64,000 nucleotides of DNA. Origin: Klebsiella aerogenes KCTC 2190. Lineage in GTDB: Bacteria > Pseudomonadota > Gammaproteobacteria > Enterobacterales > Enterobacteriaceae. The notes beneath the pieces are model-generated. The model was not told where the DNA came from. It saw nothing but the letters and a program-made list of their open reading frames with translations, and made no database searches. The translations under genes and the position numbers were made by a program. The DNA is taken from positions 4,808,780-4,872,779 of the forward strand of contig NC_015663.1 in assembly GCF_000215745.1 (NCBI RefSeq), given 5' to 3'. Below, one piece after another: positions 46,873-58,907 of the stretch; position 1 is the first letter of the stretch; each line of letters begins with the position of its first letter.

Positions 46873-47843
46873 TTACTTCTTCGGAAACAGTTCGTTGCGC
46901 TTGTAAGGCTCGGTTTCGCCCGGCTTACGCGTCTTCAGCAGTTTAAGGATCCAGGTATACTGCTCAGGATGCGGCCTGACGAAAATCTCAACCTCTTCGT
47001 TCATACGGCGCGCAATCGTCGTATCATCAGCTTCCAGCAGATCGTCCATCGGCGGGCGCACCAGCACCGTCAGGCGATGCGTTTTACCGTCATACACCGG
47101 GAACAGCGGCACTACACGCGCGCGGCAGACTTTCATCAAACGACCAATCGCCGGAAGAGTCGCTTTATAAGTCGCGAAGAAATCGACAAATTCGCTATGC
47201 TCGGCGCCGTGATCCTGGTCGGGCAGATAATAGCCCCAGTATCCCTGGCGCACCGATTGAATAAATGGCTTGATACCATCGTTACGCGCGTGCATCCGCC
47301 CGCCGAAACGACGGCGCACGGTGTTCCAGACATAGTCAAATACCGGATTCCCCTGATTATGGAACATCGCCGCCATTTTTTGCCCACCCGAAGCCATCAG
47401 CATCGCCGGAATATCCACGCCCCAGGCGTGCGGCACTAAAAAGATGACCTTTTCATTATTACGCTGCAGCTCGTCGATGATCTCTTTCCCTTGCCAGTCA
47501 ACGCGAGACATCACGCGCTGCGGATCGCGCATACCGAGTTCGGCCATCATCACCATTGCCTGCGGAGCCGACATATACATTGCATCGATGATCGCTTCAC
47601 GCTCTTGCTCGCTTTTTTCCGGGAAGCAGTACAACAGGTTAATCTGCGCCCGACGACGCGAGCTCTTTGCCAGACGCCCAACGAAACGCCCCAGTTTGCC
47701 GAGAATAGGATCGCGGAAAGAGGGAGGGGTCAGCGCAATACCGGCGAAGGCGAAAACGCCCAACCACGCGCCCCAATAGCGCGGCAGTAAAAAAGATTTC
47801 TCAAATTTGGGGATAAACTCAATGTTATTTTTTTCGTTTCCAT
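46873..47843 (-). CDS. lpxM: LpxM (MsbB), lipid A secondary acyltransferase, frameshifted near its start
   Basis: From TTG 47763 down to the stop, 296 residues match E. coli LpxM (323), including the acyltransferase HAWGVDIPAML (HX4D, His and Asp) and QDHGAEHSEFVDFF. Upstream, ATG 47843 opens METK, the conserved first codons, but it is one base out of frame with the rest. On the minus strand an A7 tract (47828-47834) stands where A8 would be needed; with one more A the protein reads METKKNNIEFIPKFEKSF..., as in relatives. So either the gene is broken, the sequence has a homopolymer error, or a shorter form starts at TTG 47763. LpxM adds myristate to make hexa-acylated lipid A. Confidence 0.85.
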
Positions 47844-47920
47844 GCCCGGTCCGCAGAAGGTCTGCTCAATCAATAAAGATAATGGCTTAGTTTAGCGATA
47901 CGTCACTCATCGCACAAAAG

Positions 47921-47950
47921 AAAAAGCCGGCGCATTACGGGCGCCGGCTT
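47921..47950 (-). terminator. Rho-independent terminator of mepM
   Basis: A 10-bp stem (47924-47933 with 47941-47950), 7-nt loop and, on the minus strand, a T5 tail, 19 bp after the mepM stop. Confidence 0.9.
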
Positions 47951-47969
47951 TCTGTAATGATTATTCAGG

Positions 47970-49289
47970 CTAATCAAAGCGCAGTTGCGGGATAACCTCT
48001 TTGGCCTGCGCCAGATAATCGGTACGATCGGAACCGGTTAAGCCTTCGGTACGCGGCAGTTTCGCCGTCAGCGGGTTAACCGCCTGCTGGTTAATCCAGA
48101 CTTCATAGTGCAGGTGCGGGCCAGTAGAACGCCCGGTATTGCCCGACAGAGCGATACGATCGCCGCGTTTCACTTTCTGCCCCGGTTTCACCAGCAGCTT
48201 GCGCAGGTGCATATAGCGGGTGGTATAGGTTCGGCCATGACGCACGGCAACATAGTAGCCTGCCGCGCCGCTGCGTTTCGCCACCACCACTTCACCATCG
48301 CCGACGGAAAGCACCGGCGTGCCCTGCGGCATAGCGAAGTCAACGCCGCGATGCGGCGCGACGCGCCCGGTCACTGGATTCAGGCGACGCGGGTTGAAGT
48401 TAGACGACACGCGGAACTGACGCGAGGTCGGGAAGCGCAGGAAGCCCTTCGCCAGGCCCGTACCGTTGCGATCGTAGAATTTGCCATCTTCGGCGCGGAT
48501 CGCGTAATAGTCTTTGCCATCGGAACGTAAACGCACGCCTAACAGCTGGCTCTGCTCGCGCTTGCCATCAAGCATTTCACGCGACATCAGGACAGAGAAT
48601 TCATCGCCTTTTTTCAGCTTACGGAAGTCCATCTGCCACTGCATCGCTTTGATGACCGCGCTGATTTCCGAGCTGGTAAGGCCAGCATCACGGGCGCTGG
48701 AGACGAAGCTGCCGCCAACGGTGCCTTTCAGGACGTTGTTGACCCAATCCCCTTTCTGCAGCTCGCTGCTCATTTTAAAACCATTGGCGACGCGGTTATA
48801 AGTACGCGTCTCACGGCGCGACATCTCCCACGTCAAGCTTTGTAGATCGCCATCAGCGGTTAGCGTCCAGGAGAGCTGTTGACCAATTTTAAGATTACGC
48901 AGCTCTTTATCAGCAGAGGAGAGTTGAGCGATATCGCCCATATCAATACCGTACTGATTAAGAATACTGCTCAGCGTATCGCCGGTAGAAACCACATATT
49001 CATGGCCGCCGGAGTCGCTATCGGATTTGTCATCGAGCTCATCCTGCGGGATAGCTTCTTCTTCCTGCGGCGCCTGATCGATGGGTTCGGAAGCTTCCGG
49101 CAGCAGAGAGCGGATTTCGCTTTTTTCCAGCTCAATCGTTCTGACTATCGGGGCTGATTCCGGGTGGTAGATGTAGGGCCGCCAGACGGCGACCGCTAAC
49201 GTTAGAACGCTCAACGACCCCAGCATAACGCGATGGGGTCGCGGCAGATTGTTGAATGCCTGAGTGACAGCGCGGGCTATCTGTTGCAC
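47970..49289 (-). CDS. mepM: MepM, murein DD-endopeptidase
   Basis: 439 residues (E. coli 440). It has a cytoplasmic N-terminus with one transmembrane anchor (about 22-40), an acidic linker, a LysM domain (about 95-140, EYVVSTGDTLSSIL), an OapA-like region and a C-terminal M23 lysostaphin-type peptidase. The zinc ligands lie in HRGVDFAMP and HLHYEVWIN. It cleaves D-Ala-mDAP cross-links to allow cell-wall growth, partly redundant with MepS and MepH. It lies just downstream of znuA on the same strand. Confidence 0.95.
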   Translation of the reverse strand: MQQIARAVTQAFNNLPRPHRVMLGSLSVLTLAVAVWRPYIYHPESAPIVRTIELEKSEIRSLLPEASEPIDQAPQEEEAIPQDELDDKSDSDSGGHEYVVSTGDTLSSILNQYGIDMGDIAQLSSADKELRNLKIGQQLSWTLTADGDLQSLTWEMSRRETRTYNRVANGFKMSSELQKGDWVNNVLKGTVGGSFVSSARDAGLTSSEISAVIKAMQWQMDFRKLKKGDEFSVLMSREMLDGKREQSQLLGVRLRSDGKDYYAIRAEDGKFYDRNGTGLAKGFLRFPTSRQFRVSSNFNPRRLNPVTGRVAPHRGVDFAMPQGTPVLSVGDGEVVVAKRSGAAGYYVAVRHGRTYTTRYMHLRKLLVKPGQKVKRGDRIALSGNTGRSTGPHLHYEVWINQQAVNPLTAKLPRTEGLTGSDRTDYLAQAKEVIPQLRFD

Positions 49290-49304
49290 GTATTCACTTC
49301 CTCG

Positions 49305-50249
49305 TTAATCTCCTTTCAGGCAGCTTGAATACTGATGCCCCAACTGGCTCAGGAACTGAGGGTAACTGTCTTTACCCAGCTTAATTCCGATTCCAAGTGG
49401 ATCCAGGGTTCCCATGCGCACGGAGGTCCCCCTGGCAACAGCTTCGATGACCGCTGGCCTGAATTGTGGCTCAGCAAAAACGCACGTCGCTTTTTGCTCA
49501 ACCAACTGTGTTCTTATTTCGTGTAAACGCTGCGCACCAGGCTGGATTTCAGGGTTGACGGTAAAATGCCCCAATGAGGTCAAACCGTAATGTTTTTCGT
49601 AGTAGCCATAGGCATCATGAAAAACGAAATACCCCTTACCTTTCACCGGCGCCAGCTCGTTACTCACCTGTTTGTCGGTTGCGGCTAATTTTGCCTCAAA
49701 TTCCTTCAGGTTGGCGTCAAGTTTGGCTCGACTCTGCGGCATAAGTTCCAATAATTTATCGTGGATTGCAACCGCTGAGAGCCGCGCTATCTCTGGGGAG
49801 AGCCACAGATGCATATTGTAAATGCCGTGATGGTGATCGCCGTCACTTTTTTCGCCATTAGCATGTTCGTGACCATGTTCGTCATCGTCATCATCCGTCC
49901 CTTTGATGAGCAACGGTTTCACCCCATCCAACTGGGCGATGGTGACCTTTTTCTGCTCCGCAATGCTTTGCGTTGACTTGTCCATGAATGCTTCCATTTC
50001 TGGACCAATCCATACCACTAAGTCTGCGTTCTGTAAGCGTTTTACATCAGACGGGCGTAGTGAATAATCATGCTCGGAAGCCCCGTCAGGCAATAACACC
50101 TGAGTCTCCGTCACGCCATCGGCGATAGCGGAAGCGATAAAGCCAAGGGGTTTCATGGAAGCGACGACGGCGGCATTAGCTACCGGGGCATGAGCGAACA
50201 AAAAAGCGGCGCTAAGTCCAGCGCAAAGAAGCGTATTTTTATGTAACAT
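49305..50249 (-). CDS. znuA: ZnuA, periplasmic zinc-binding protein
   Basis: 314 residues from ATG 50249 (MLHKN, as E. coli MLHKK); an in-frame start upstream adds five residues. A signal peptide (about 1-26) is followed by a cluster A-I solute-binding fold with ligand histidines in [11 protein letters not shown] (about 60) and NMHLWLSPE (about 145) and a His/Asp-rich loop between them (about 117-142). It hands Zn(II) to ZnuB. It is divergent from znuCB with a shared Zur box. Confidence 0.95.
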   Translation of the reverse strand: MLHKNTLLCAGLSAAFLFAHAPVANAAVVASMKPLGFIASAIADGVTETQVLLPDGASEHDYSLRPSDVKRLQNADLVVWIGPEMEAFMDKSTQSIAEQKKVTIAQLDGVKPLLIKGTDDDDDEHGHEHANGEKSDGDHHHGIYNMHLWLSPEIARLSAVAIHDKLLELMPQSRAKLDANLKEFEAKLAATDKQVSNELAPVKGKGYFVFHDAYGYYEKHYGLTSLGHFTVNPEIQPGAQRLHEIRTQLVEQKATCVFAEPQFRPAVIEAVARGTSVRMGTLDPLGIGIKLGKDSYPQFLSQLGHQYSSCLKGD

Positions 50250-50280
50250 AATGCGACTAATCATCGTAATGAGCGAAAGT

Positions 50281-50304
50281 GATGTGATATTATAACATTC
50301 AATC
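50281..50304. promoter_or_regulatory. Zur box between znuA and znuCB
   Basis: The core TGATATTATAACATTC, inside a longer imperfect palindrome, matches the E. coli znu Zur operator (GTTATAATATCAC read on the minus strand). It covers the divergent promoters, so zinc-bound Zur would silence both sides. Confidence 0.85.
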
Positions 50305-50327
50305 GCTAGTGCAACCCCTAATTTGAC

Positions 50328-51080
50328 ATGACGAATCTTGTAACGCTGGAAAAAGTCGCGGTCGTCTACGGCCAGCGGCGCGTGTTGTCTGACATTTCGC
50401 TAACGCTAAAACCAGGCAAAATTTTAACGCTTCTTGGCCCGAACGGCGCCGGGAAATCGACGCTGGTACGCGTAGTGCTCGGCCTGGTGACGCCGACCGA
50501 AGGTGCTATCCAGCGCGAGAAAAATCTGCGTATCGGCTACGTACCACAAAAACTGCATCTTGATGCTACTATGCCGCTGACGGTCAGCCGCTTTATGCGC
50601 CTGCGTCCAGGTACGCGCAAGCAGGATATTATGCCGGCGCTGCAGCGCGTGCAGGCCGGGCATCTTATCGATGCGCCAATGCAAAAACTCTCCGGCGGCG
50701 AAACCCAGCGCGTGTTGCTGGCGCGCGCCCTGCTGAATCAACCACAACTGCTGGTGCTGGATGAACCGACCCAGGGCGTCGACGTTAATGGGCAGGTAGC
50801 GCTGTATGATTTAATTAATCAACTGCGTCAGGAGCTGAACTGCGCGGTCTTAATGGTTTCCCACGATCTCCACCTGGTGATGGCCAAAACCGATGAAGTG
50901 CTGTGCCTGAACCAGCATATTTGCTGCTCCGGAACTCCGGAAGTGGTCTCGATGCACCCGGAATTTATCTCCATGTTCGGCCCGCGCGGCGCGGAACAGC
51001 TGGGGATTTATCGTCACCAACATAATCACCGCCACGACCTGCAGGGGCGGATTGTACTGCGTCGGGGAAATGGCCGCTAA
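50328..51080 (+). CDS. znuC: ZnuC, zinc ABC transporter ATPase
   Basis: 250 residues (E. coli 251). Walker [10 protein letters not shown] (about 37-45), signature LSGGETQR (about 123-130), Walker [11 protein letters not shown] (about 144-153) and the switch His (VSHDLH) are intact. A His-rich C-terminus (HQHNHRHD) may sense zinc. It powers uptake through ZnuB and overlaps znuB by one base, so translation is coupled. Confidence 0.97.
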   Translation: MTNLVTLEKVAVVYGQRRVLSDISLTLKPGKILTLLGPNGAGKSTLVRVVLGLVTPTEGAIQREKNLRIGYVPQKLHLDATMPLTVSRFMRLRPGTRKQDIMPALQRVQAGHLIDAPMQKLSGGETQRVLLARALLNQPQLLVLDEPTQGVDVNGQVALYDLINQLRQELNCAVLMVSHDLHLVMAKTDEVLCLNQHICCSGTPEVVSMHPEFISMFGPRGAEQLGIYRHQHNHRHDLQGRIVLRRGNGR

Positions 51081-51865
51081 TGATTGAATTACTGTTACCC
51101 GGCTGGTTAGCCGGCATGATGCTTGCCTGCGCGGCGGGCCCCCTGGGTTCGTTCGTGGTCTGGCGGAGAATGTCCTACTTTGGCGATACGCTGGCGCATG
51201 CTTCGCTACTTGGGGTGGCGTTTGGGCTGCTGCTCAACGTGAATCCGTTTTATGCGGTTATCGTGGTCACGCTGCTGCTGGCGGGCGGCCTGGTGTGGCT
51301 GGAAAAACGCCCTCACCTGGCGGTCGATACCCTGCTGGGTATTATGGCCCACAGCGCGCTGTCGCTCGGTCTGGTGGTGGTGAGCCTGATGTCGAACGTT
51401 CGCGTCGACCTGATGGCCTATCTGTTTGGCGATCTGTTAGCCGTTACCCCACAGGATTTAATCTCCATTGCATTAGGCGTAGTGGTGGTGGTCGCGATAT
51501 TGCTCTGGCAGTGGCGTAACCTGCTGGCGATGACCATCAGCCCTGATTTAGCGTTTGTTGACGGCGTGAAGTTACAGCGGGTTAAGCTGCTGCTGATGCT
51601 GGTGACGGCATTGACTATCGGCGTGGCAATGAAATTCGTCGGCGCGCTGATCATCACTTCGCTGTTGATAATCCCGGCCGCTACCGCCCGCCGCTTTGCC
51701 CGCACGCCGGAACAGATGGCCGCGGTAGCCGTTGGCGTGGGTATGCTGGCGGTAACCGGGGGATTAACCTTCTCGGCGTTCTACGATACCCCAGCAGGGC
51801 CTTCGGTTGTGCTGTGCGCTGCGGCGCTGTTTGTTCTGAGTATGATGAAGAAAACGGCGAGTTGA
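51080..51865 (+). CDS. znuB: ZnuB, zinc ABC transporter permease
   Basis: 261 residues with about eight transmembrane segments of the ABC-3 (metal) permease family; the conserved loop [19 protein letters not shown] (about 31-49) contacts ZnuC. The gene starts at the last base of znuC. It is the inner-membrane channel for Zn(II). A hairpin follows, shared with convergent ruvB. Confidence 0.96.
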   Translation: MIELLLPGWLAGMMLACAAGPLGSFVVWRRMSYFGDTLAHASLLGVAFGLLLNVNPFYAVIVVTLLLAGGLVWLEKRPHLAVDTLLGIMAHSALSLGLVVVSLMSNVRVDLMAYLFGDLLAVTPQDLISIALGVVVVVAILLWQWRNLLAMTISPDLAFVDGVKLQRVKLLLMLVTALTIGVAMKFVGALIITSLLIIPAATARRFARTPEQMAAVAVGVGMLAVTGGLTFSAFYDTPAGPSVVLCAAALFVLSMMKKTAS

Positions 51866-51875
51866 TTGAAAGGCT

Positions 51876-51900
51876 ACCCGGTAGCGCAAAGCTACCGGGT
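51876..51900. terminator. Hairpin between znuB and ruvB
   Basis: A perfect 10-bp stem (51876-51885 with 51891-51900) with GCAAA loop; a short T3 tail on the plus strand. It separates the convergent genes znuB and ruvB. Confidence 0.7.
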
Positions 51901-51904
51901 TTCA

Positions 51905-52918
<1,014 letters not shown>

Positions 52919-52923
52919 TTACC

Positions 52924-53535
52924 TCACAACGCCGCGCGCAGCGCTTCGCGGATTAGCGTTTCACTGTTAGCATCCGGACGGGCGATTTTGCTCACCATCC
53001 GGCTGGCCTCTTGTGGTTTATAGCCCAGCGCCACCAGCGCGGCAACCGCTTCTTGCTCCGCGTCGTCGGCAGTTGGGCCGGCAGGCGTGGTCAGCACCAG
53101 ATCGGCGGCCGGAGTAAACAGGTCGCCATGCAGGCCTTTGAAGCGATCTTTCATCTCGACGATTAAACGCTCGGCGGTTTTCTTGCCGATACCCGGCAGT
53201 TTCACCAGCGAGGCGACTTCTTCACGCTCAACCGCGTTCACAAACTGCTGCGCCGACATGCCGGAAAGGATAGCCAGCGCCAGCTTCGGCCCGACGCCGT
53301 TGGTTTTGATAAGCTCTTTAAACAGGGTGCGTTCCTGCTTGTTGTTAAAGCCGTACAGCAGCTGCGCGTCTTCGCGTACCACAAAATGGGTGAAGACGAT
53401 GGCTTCCTGCCCGGCTTCCGGTAGCTCGTAGAAGCAGGTCATCGGCATATGGACTTCATAACCTACGCCCCCGGTTTCCAGTAATACCAGCGGGGGTTGC
53501 TTTTCGAGAATGATGCCTCTGAGTCTGCCTATCAC
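52924..53535 (-). CDS. ruvA: RuvA, Holliday junction recognition subunit
   Basis: 203 residues, as in E. coli. An N-terminal OB fold (about 1-64), two helix-hairpin-helix motifs (about 71-142, [13 protein letters not shown] and [13 protein letters not shown]) and a C-terminal RuvB-binding helix bundle (about 156-203). Tetramers hold the four-way junction open for RuvB. It heads the ruvAB operon, with a LexA-like box upstream. Confidence 0.98.
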   Translation of the reverse strand: MIGRLRGIILEKQPPLVLLETGGVGYEVHMPMTCFYELPEAGQEAIVFTHFVVREDAQLLYGFNNKQERTLFKELIKTNGVGPKLALAILSGMSAQQFVNAVEREEVASLVKLPGIGKKTAERLIVEMKDRFKGLHGDLFTPAADLVLTTPAGPTADDAEQEAVAALVALGYKPQEASRMVSKIARPDANSETLIREALRAAL

Positions 53536-53579
53536 GTAGCGCTCCTGAATAAAGGGCCGAAAGTTTAATGCGTTATCAT

Positions 53580-53607
53580 AAAAAAAGGCTGGATGAATAT
53601 CCAGCCT
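53580..53607 (-). promoter_or_regulatory. LexA-type box of ruvAB that is also the ruvC terminator hairpin
   Basis: A 9-bp stem (53586-53594 with 53599-53607), GAAT loop and T6 tail on the minus strand form a good terminator 10 bp after the ruvC stop. Inside it, CTGG-N8-CCAG (53589-53604) fits the E. coli ruvAB SOS box (CTGGATATCTATCCAG as I recall). The same DNA would thus end ruvC and hold LexA for ruvAB. Confidence 0.7.
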
Positions 53608-53616
53608 GATTTGTGA

Positions 53617-54138
53617 TTATCGTAACCGCCCTCGCGCCAGATTGAGCCGGGTCTCGCTAATTTGAGCCAGGTTCTGGCTGAGGTGGCAATGGGTGATGGC
53701 GATGGCCAGCGCATCCGCCGCATCCGCCTGCGGATTTGCCGGAAGTTTCAGCAAGGTACGCACCATATGCTGTACCTGGCTCTTTTCCGCGCTACCAATG
53801 CCGACGACGGTTTGCTTAACCTGGCGGGCGGCGTACTCAAAGACCGGCAGGTCCTGGTTCGTCGCCGCGACAATCGCCACTCCGCGCGCCTGCCCAAGCT
53901 TCAACGCCGAATCGGCATTTTTCGCCATAAAGACCTGCTCGATAGCGAAATAGTCAGGCTGGAACTGGGTAATAATTTCGGTGACGCCGGCGTAAATCAG
54001 CTTCAGCCGCGACGGCAAATCGTCTACTTTGGTGCGGATACATCCGCTGCCAAGGTAGCTCAACTGCCGTCCGACCTGGCGAATCACGCCATAACCGGTC
54101 ACGCGTGACCCCGGGTCAATGCCGAGAATAATGGCCAT
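53617..54138 (-). CDS. ruvC: RuvC, Holliday junction resolvase
   Basis: 173 residues from ATG 54138 ([17 protein letters not shown]), the E. coli length; an upstream start adds ten residues. An RNase H-like fold with catalytic acids Asp7, Glu66 (AIEQVF), Asp138 and Asp141 (DAADALAIA). It cuts junctions symmetrically after branch migration by RuvAB. It follows yebC. yebB, found between ruvA and ruvC in E. coli, is absent. Confidence 0.97.
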   Translation of the reverse strand: MAIILGIDPGSRVTGYGVIRQVGRQLSYLGSGCIRTKVDDLPSRLKLIYAGVTEIITQFQPDYFAIEQVFMAKNADSALKLGQARGVAIVAATNQDLPVFEYAARQVKQTVVGIGSAEKSQVQHMVRTLLKLPANPQADAADALAIAITHCHLSQNLAQISETRLNLARGRLR

Positions 54139-54183
54139 CACGCGCCTCCAGTAATAACTCACCCGCAATACCGGCTACCGGCA

Positions 54184-54924
54184 TCACAGCGTTGCGGCAA
54201 CCTCATCAGAGATTTCGCCGTTATGATACACTTCCTGCACGTCGTCGCAGTCTTCCAGCATATCAATAAGACGCAGCAGCTTCGGCGCGGTTTCCGCATC
54301 CATATCCGCTTTAGTCGACGGGATCATTGAGACTTCAGCAGCATCGGCTTTCAGGCCTGCGGCTTCCAGCGCATCACGTACCGCGCCCATCTCTTCCCAG
54401 GCGGTGTAAACGTCAATGGCGCCGTCATCATAGGTGACAACGTCTTCAGCACCCGCTTCCAGCGCGGCTTCCATGATGGTGTCTTCGTCGCCTTTCTCGA
54501 AGGAGATCACGCCTTTTTTGCTGAACAGGTAGGCCACAGAACCGTCGGTTCCGAGGTTACCACCGGTTTTGGTAAAGGCGTGGCGCACTTCGGCTACGGT
54601 ACGGTTACGGTTGTCGCTCAGACATTCAACCATTACCGCGGTGCCGCCCGGGCCGTAACCTTCATAAATGATGGTTTCCATGTTCGCGTCTTCATCACCG
54701 CCGACGCCGCGCGCGATGGCGCGGTTCAGGGTGTCGCGAGTCATGTTGTTGGACAGCGCTTTATCTACCGCCGCGCGCAGACGCGGGTTGGATGCCGGAT
54801 CGCCGCCGCCCAGACGCGCAGCGGTGACCAGCTCGCGAATGATTTTAGTAAAGATCTTACCGCGCTTGGCATCTTGCGCCGCTTTGCGGTGTTTGGTGTT
54901 GGCCCATTTACTATGACCTGCCAT
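54184..54924 (-). CDS. yebC: YebC, TACO1-family translation factor or regulator
   Basis: 246 residues from ATG 54924 ([15 protein letters not shown]), the E. coli length; the longer in-frame start is not conserved. Three-domain YebC fold with the basic N-terminus and the acidic central and C-terminal lobes ([25 protein letters not shown]). YebC proteins were annotated as transcription regulators; recent work on the family points to relief of ribosome stalling at proline-rich motifs. It lies upstream of ruvC and downstream of nudB. Confidence 0.95.
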   Translation of the reverse strand: MAGHSKWANTKHRKAAQDAKRGKIFTKIIRELVTAARLGGGDPASNPRLRAAVDKALSNNMTRDTLNRAIARGVGGDEDANMETIIYEGYGPGGTAVMVECLSDNRNRTVAEVRHAFTKTGGNLGTDGSVAYLFSKKGVISFEKGDEDTIMEAALEAGAEDVVTYDDGAIDVYTAWEEMGAVRDALEAAGLKADAAEVSMIPSTKADMDAETAPKLLRLIDMLEDCDDVQEVYHNGEISDEVAATL

Positions 54925-54973
54925 AAAAAACTCTCCAAAAAAGCCGTCTTTCCGCGGCAAACGCCGCGGGAAG

Positions 54974-55417
54974 TTACCCGGCGTTAATTACAAATTCTTC
55001 AATCGCCTGCCGGTTGCTCCACGATTTAGTTAGCGCGGCGGCATCCGACGCGCTAACCCAGCGGTAATCCAGATGTTCAGTGAAAACAATCTGGCGCTCA
55101 TGGGGCAGCGCAAGACGGAACCAGAATTCCGTATTGCGCTCGACGCCCGGCGCATAGCGATGACGTAAGTGAGAAAATATCTCGAACTCCACCGTACGCT
55201 GACAGTCAATTAAGGCCAGTTGCTCGCGAGCAACGTCAATGGCGACCTCTTCCTTTACTTCGCGCGCGGCGGCCTGCAACGCGGTTTCCCCCTCTTCCAG
55301 GCTGCCGGTAACCGACTGCCAGAAAGCGGGATCGTCGCGTCGCTGCAACATCAGCACCCGCTTCGTATCTTCGGCGTAAATCACCACCAGAACGGAGACG
55401 GGCAGCTTGAATGACAT
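54974..55417 (-). CDS. nudB: NudB, dihydroneopterin triphosphate pyrophosphohydrolase
   Basis: 147 residues from ATG 55417 ([15 protein letters not shown]), close to the 150 of E. coli; the longer in-frame start lies inside aspS. A Nudix box, G-x5-E-x7-REVKEE-V (about 39-61), is intact. It removes pyrophosphate from dihydroneopterin triphosphate in folate synthesis. Its start is 2 bp after the aspS stop, so the two are coupled. Confidence 0.92.
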   Translation of the reverse strand: MSFKLPVSVLVVIYAEDTKRVLMLQRRDDPAFWQSVTGSLEEGETALQAAAREVKEEVAIDVAREQLALIDCQRTVEFEIFSHLRHRYAPGVERNTEFWFRLALPHERQIVFTEHLDYRWVSASDAAALTKSWSNRQAIEEFVINAG

Positions 55418-55418
55418 C

Positions 55419-57206
55419 TTAGTTGTTCTCCGGAGACTCTTTTGCCTCTTTCGCCACAACCTGAATCCCCAGTTCGCCTAACGCGGCAGGATTCGCGAAG
55501 CTCGGCGCTTCGGTCATCAGGCACGCGGCAGCCGTGGTTTTCGGGAAGGCGATAACGTCACGGATGTTATCGGTACCGGTCAGCAGCATGGTCAGGCGAT
55601 CGAGGCCAAACGCCAGGCCGGCGTGCGGCGGGGTACCGTATTTCAGCGCATCCAGCAGGAAGCCGAATTTTTCACGCTGTTCTTGTTCGTTAATGCCCAG
55701 AATACCAAACACGGTTTGCTGCATTTCACCGCTGTGGATACGCACCGAACCACCACCGACTTCGTAGCCATTGATGACCATGTCGTAGGCGTTAGCCACA
55801 GCGTCTTCCGGCGCGGCTTTCAGCTCAGCGGCGGTCATATCTTTCGGCGAGGTGAACGGGTGGTGCATCGCGGTCAGGCCGCCTTCACCGTCGTCTTCGA
55901 ACATTGGGAAGTCGATAACCCACAGCGGCGCCCATTTGGTCTCGTCGGTGAGATTCAGGTCTTTGCCCAGCTTCAGACGCAGCGCGCCGAGGGCATCAGC
56001 AACCACTTTCTTGTTGTCAGCGCCGAAGAAGATCATGTCGCCGTCCTGCGCGCCGGTACGCTCAAGGATAGCTTCCACGATTTCGGCGTTGAGGAATTTC
56101 GCCACCGGGCTATTGATGCCTTCAAGGCCCTTCGCACGCTCGGTTACTTTAATATAGGCCAACCCTTTCGCACCGTAGATCTGCACGAATTTGCCGTATT
56201 CATCAATCTGTTTACGGGTCAGCGCCGCACCGCCCGGTACGCGTAAGGCAGCAACGCGGCCTTTGGCGTCGTTAGCCGGGCCGGAGAAGACGGCGAATTC
56301 GACCGCTTTCACCAGATCGGCTACGTCTACCAGCTCAATCGGGTTACGCAGGTCCGGTTTATCAGAACCGTAACGACGTTCCGCTTCGGCAAAGGTCATC
56401 ACCGGGAATTGACCGAGGTCTACGCCCTTCACGTCCTGCCACAGCTTACGAACCAGCTCTTCCATCACTTCACGCACCTGCGGCGCGGTCATGAACGAGG
56501 TTTCAACATCAATCTGAGTAAATTCAGGCTGACGGTCGGCACGCAGGTCTTCGTCGCGGAAGCATTTGACTATCTGATAGTAACGATCGAAACCGGACAT
56601 CATTAGTAGCTGTTTGAACAGCTGCGGAGATTGCGGCAGCGCGTAGAATTTACCTTTATGTACGCGCGACGGCACGAGGTAGTCACGCGCGCCTTCCGGC
56701 GTGGCTTTAGTCAGCATCGGGGTTTCGATATCAAGGAACCCGTGATCGTCCATGAAGCGGCGCACGAAGCTGGTGATTTTGGCGCGGGTTTTCAGGCGCT
56801 GAGCCATTTCCGGACGACGCAGGTCCAGATAGCGGTATTTCAGGCGCGCTTCTTCGGTGTTGACGTGGTTGGAGTCCAGCGGCAGCGCTTCCGCGCGGTT
56901 GATGATGGTCAGGTCAGACGCCAGCACTTCGATTTCGCCGGTGGCCATCTCGCGGTTGACGTTGCGCTCTTCACGCGCACGCACGGTGCCGGTGATTTGG
57001 ATGCAGAACTCATTACGCAGTTCGGAAGCCAGTTTTAATGCATCCGCACGATCCGGATCGAAAAACACCTGCACGATGCCTTCACGGTCGCGCATATCGA
57101 TGAAGATAAGGCTACCGAGATCACGACGACGGTTGACCCAACCACACAGGGTCACTTGCTGCCCCACGTGGGACTGACGTAGCTGTCCGCAATATTCTGT
57201 ACGCAT
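55419..57206 (-). CDS. aspS: AspS, aspartyl-tRNA synthetase
   Basis: 595 residues (E. coli 590). An N-terminal OB-fold anticodon domain (about 1-105) and class II core: motif 1 around [20 protein letters not shown], motif 2 [16 protein letters not shown] (about 216-231), a bacterial insertion (GAD) domain (about 290-420) and motif 3 GLAFGLDRL (about 528-536). It charges tRNA-Asp. It is the first gene of aspS-nudB-yebC-ruvC; divergent from yecD. Confidence 0.97.
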   Translation of the reverse strand: MRTEYCGQLRQSHVGQQVTLCGWVNRRRDLGSLIFIDMRDREGIVQVFFDPDRADALKLASELRNEFCIQITGTVRAREERNVNREMATGEIEVLASDLTIINRAEALPLDSNHVNTEEARLKYRYLDLRRPEMAQRLKTRAKITSFVRRFMDDHGFLDIETPMLTKATPEGARDYLVPSRVHKGKFYALPQSPQLFKQLLMMSGFDRYYQIVKCFRDEDLRADRQPEFTQIDVETSFMTAPQVREVMEELVRKLWQDVKGVDLGQFPVMTFAEAERRYGSDKPDLRNPIELVDVADLVKAVEFAVFSGPANDAKGRVAALRVPGGAALTRKQIDEYGKFVQIYGAKGLAYIKVTERAKGLEGINSPVAKFLNAEIVEAILERTGAQDGDMIFFGADNKKVVADALGALRLKLGKDLNLTDETKWAPLWVIDFPMFEDDGEGGLTAMHHPFTSPKDMTAAELKAAPEDAVANAYDMVINGYEVGGGSVRIHSGEMQQTVFGILGINEQEQREKFGFLLDALKYGTPPHAGLAFGLDRLTMLLTGTDNIRDVIAFPKTTAAACLMTEAPSFANPAALGELGIQVVAKEAKESPENN

Positions 57207-57472
57207 GAGATATCCCTTAACTTAGCCGCAGGCGGATGTTGCCTGCCATGCAGGCGACGAGGTCGCAGCTTTGCTGAATGTCACTACTGAATGAAAAAAG
57301 GCGGCTATTATACTGGAAATTCTGTCTGACGATAAGCCCGACGCAGTTTGTACGCTGCTTTGCTGCGCGCTTATTGCTTGTGCTCACATAAATTAACAAA
57401 ATTTGTTACCCTTGAGCTGAATTAGCAACGGTATTGTAGCGGCCTGACAAGAGAACAAGATACGGGGATACC

Positions 57473-58039
57473 ATGTTAGAACTCAATGCGAAAAAAACCG
57501 CGCTGGTCATTATTGACCTGCAAGAAGGCATTTTACCTTTTGCCGGCGGTCCGCACCGCGCCGACGAGGTGGTGACGCGCGCGGCAAAGCTGGCTGAAAA
57601 ATGTCGTCAACAGGGTTCGCCCGTCATCATGGTTCGAGTGGGCTGGTCCGCCGATTTCGCCGAAGCGTTAAAACAGCCGGTAGATGCCCAGACTGGCGCC
57701 GTAAAATTACCTGAAAACTGGTGGGTCTATCCGCCGGCGCTCGGCAAACAGGATAGCGATATCGAAGTCACGAAACGCCAGTGGGGCGCGTTCTACGGCA
57801 CCGATCTTGAACTGCAGCTTCGCCGCCGTGGTATCGACACCATTATTCTGTGCGGCATCTCCACCAATATCGGCGTGGAATCCACCGCCCGCAATGCCTG
57901 GGAATTGGGTTTCAGTCTGGTCATCGCCGAGGATGCATGCAGCGCCGCCTCCGCCGAACAGCATCAGGGCAGTATGACCCATATCTTCCCGCGCATCGCC
58001 CGCGTGCGCAGCACTGAGGACATTCTCGCCGCCTTATGA
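57473..58039 (+). CDS. yecD: YecD, isochorismatase-family hydrolase
   Basis: 188 residues, the size of E. coli YecD. The cysteine-hydrolase triad is visible as Asp in VIIDLQEG (about 15), Lys near [14 protein letters not shown] and Cys in [13 protein letters not shown] (about 126). Substrate is unknown; the family cleaves isochorismate, nicotinamide and other amides or vinyl ethers. It overlaps yecE by 4 bp (ATGA), so the two are coupled. Confidence 0.92.
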   Translation: MLELNAKKTALVIIDLQEGILPFAGGPHRADEVVTRAAKLAEKCRQQGSPVIMVRVGWSADFAEALKQPVDAQTGAVKLPENWWVYPPALGKQDSDIEVTKRQWGAFYGTDLELQLRRRGIDTIILCGISTNIGVESTARNAWELGFSLVIAEDACSAASAEQHQGSMTHIFPRIARVRSTEDILAAL

Positions 58040-58854
58040 TTTATATCGGGCTCCCGCAATGGTCGCACCCTAAATGGGTGCGCCTTGGCATCACCGGCCT
58101 TGAAGAGTATGCCCGCCATTTTAACTGCGTGGAGGGTAATACCACCCTGTATGCCTTACCAAAGGCCGAGATAGTCGATCGCTGGTTTCAACAAACTCAC
58201 GATGATTTTCGGTTCTGTTTTAAATTCCCGGCCACGATTTCGCATCAGGCGGCGCTGCGCGACTGCGACGACTTAAGCCACGAATTTTTTACTCGTCTGG
58301 CGCCGCTGGAATCGCGCATCGGCCAGTACTGGCTTCAGTTGCCCGCCACCTTCGGGCCACGAGACCTCCCTGCCCTGTGGCAGTTTCTCGATACGCTACC
58401 GAAAAACTTCACCTACGGCGTTGAAGTTCGCCATCCCGAGTTTTTCGCCAAAGGCGATGCCGAACAGCAGCTTAATCGAGGCTTGCACCAGCGCAACGCC
58501 AACCGCGTGATCCTCGATAGCCGCCCGGTACATAGCGCCGTCGCGCGCAACCCGGCGATGATTGACGCGCAAAAAAAGAAACCCAAAGTTCCGGTTCACG
58601 CGGTCATGACCGCGGAGCAGCCGATGGTGCGTTTTATCGGCAGCGACGATATGGCGCAGAATCGCGAATTATTTCGCGTCTGGTTACAGACGCTGCCAAA
58701 GTGGCATCAGTCAGCCACGCCATGGCTGTTTCTACATACCCCGGATATCGCCCAGGCGCCTGAACTGGTGGATACGCTATGGGAAGATTTACGTGCGGTG
58801 CTGCCGGGCGTCGGCGCCGCGCCGTCAATTCCGCAGCAATCCTCGCTTTTCTGA
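58036..58854 (+). CDS. yecE: YecE, DUF72 family protein
   Basis: 272 residues, a TIM-barrel DUF72 protein, E. coli YecE-like. Visible motifs: [15 protein letters not shown] (about 30-44), [13 protein letters not shown] (about 57-69) and [11 protein letters not shown] (about 130-140). The family may act on DNA or RNA-related substrates, but no reaction is proven. The start overlaps the yecD stop. Confidence 0.92.
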   Translation: MIYIGLPQWSHPKWVRLGITGLEEYARHFNCVEGNTTLYALPKAEIVDRWFQQTHDDFRFCFKFPATISHQAALRDCDDLSHEFFTRLAPLESRIGQYWLQLPATFGPRDLPALWQFLDTLPKNFTYGVEVRHPEFFAKGDAEQQLNRGLHQRNANRVILDSRPVHSAVARNPAMIDAQKKKPKVPVHAVMTAEQPMVRFIGSDDMAQNRELFRVWLQTLPKWHQSATPWLFLHTPDIAQAPELVDTLWEDLRAVLPGVGAAPSIPQQSSLF

Positions 58855-58907
58855 TATCCTGCTATGATAGTCGGAGCCACCTGACATAATTAAAGGGAGT
58901 TTTGGGT

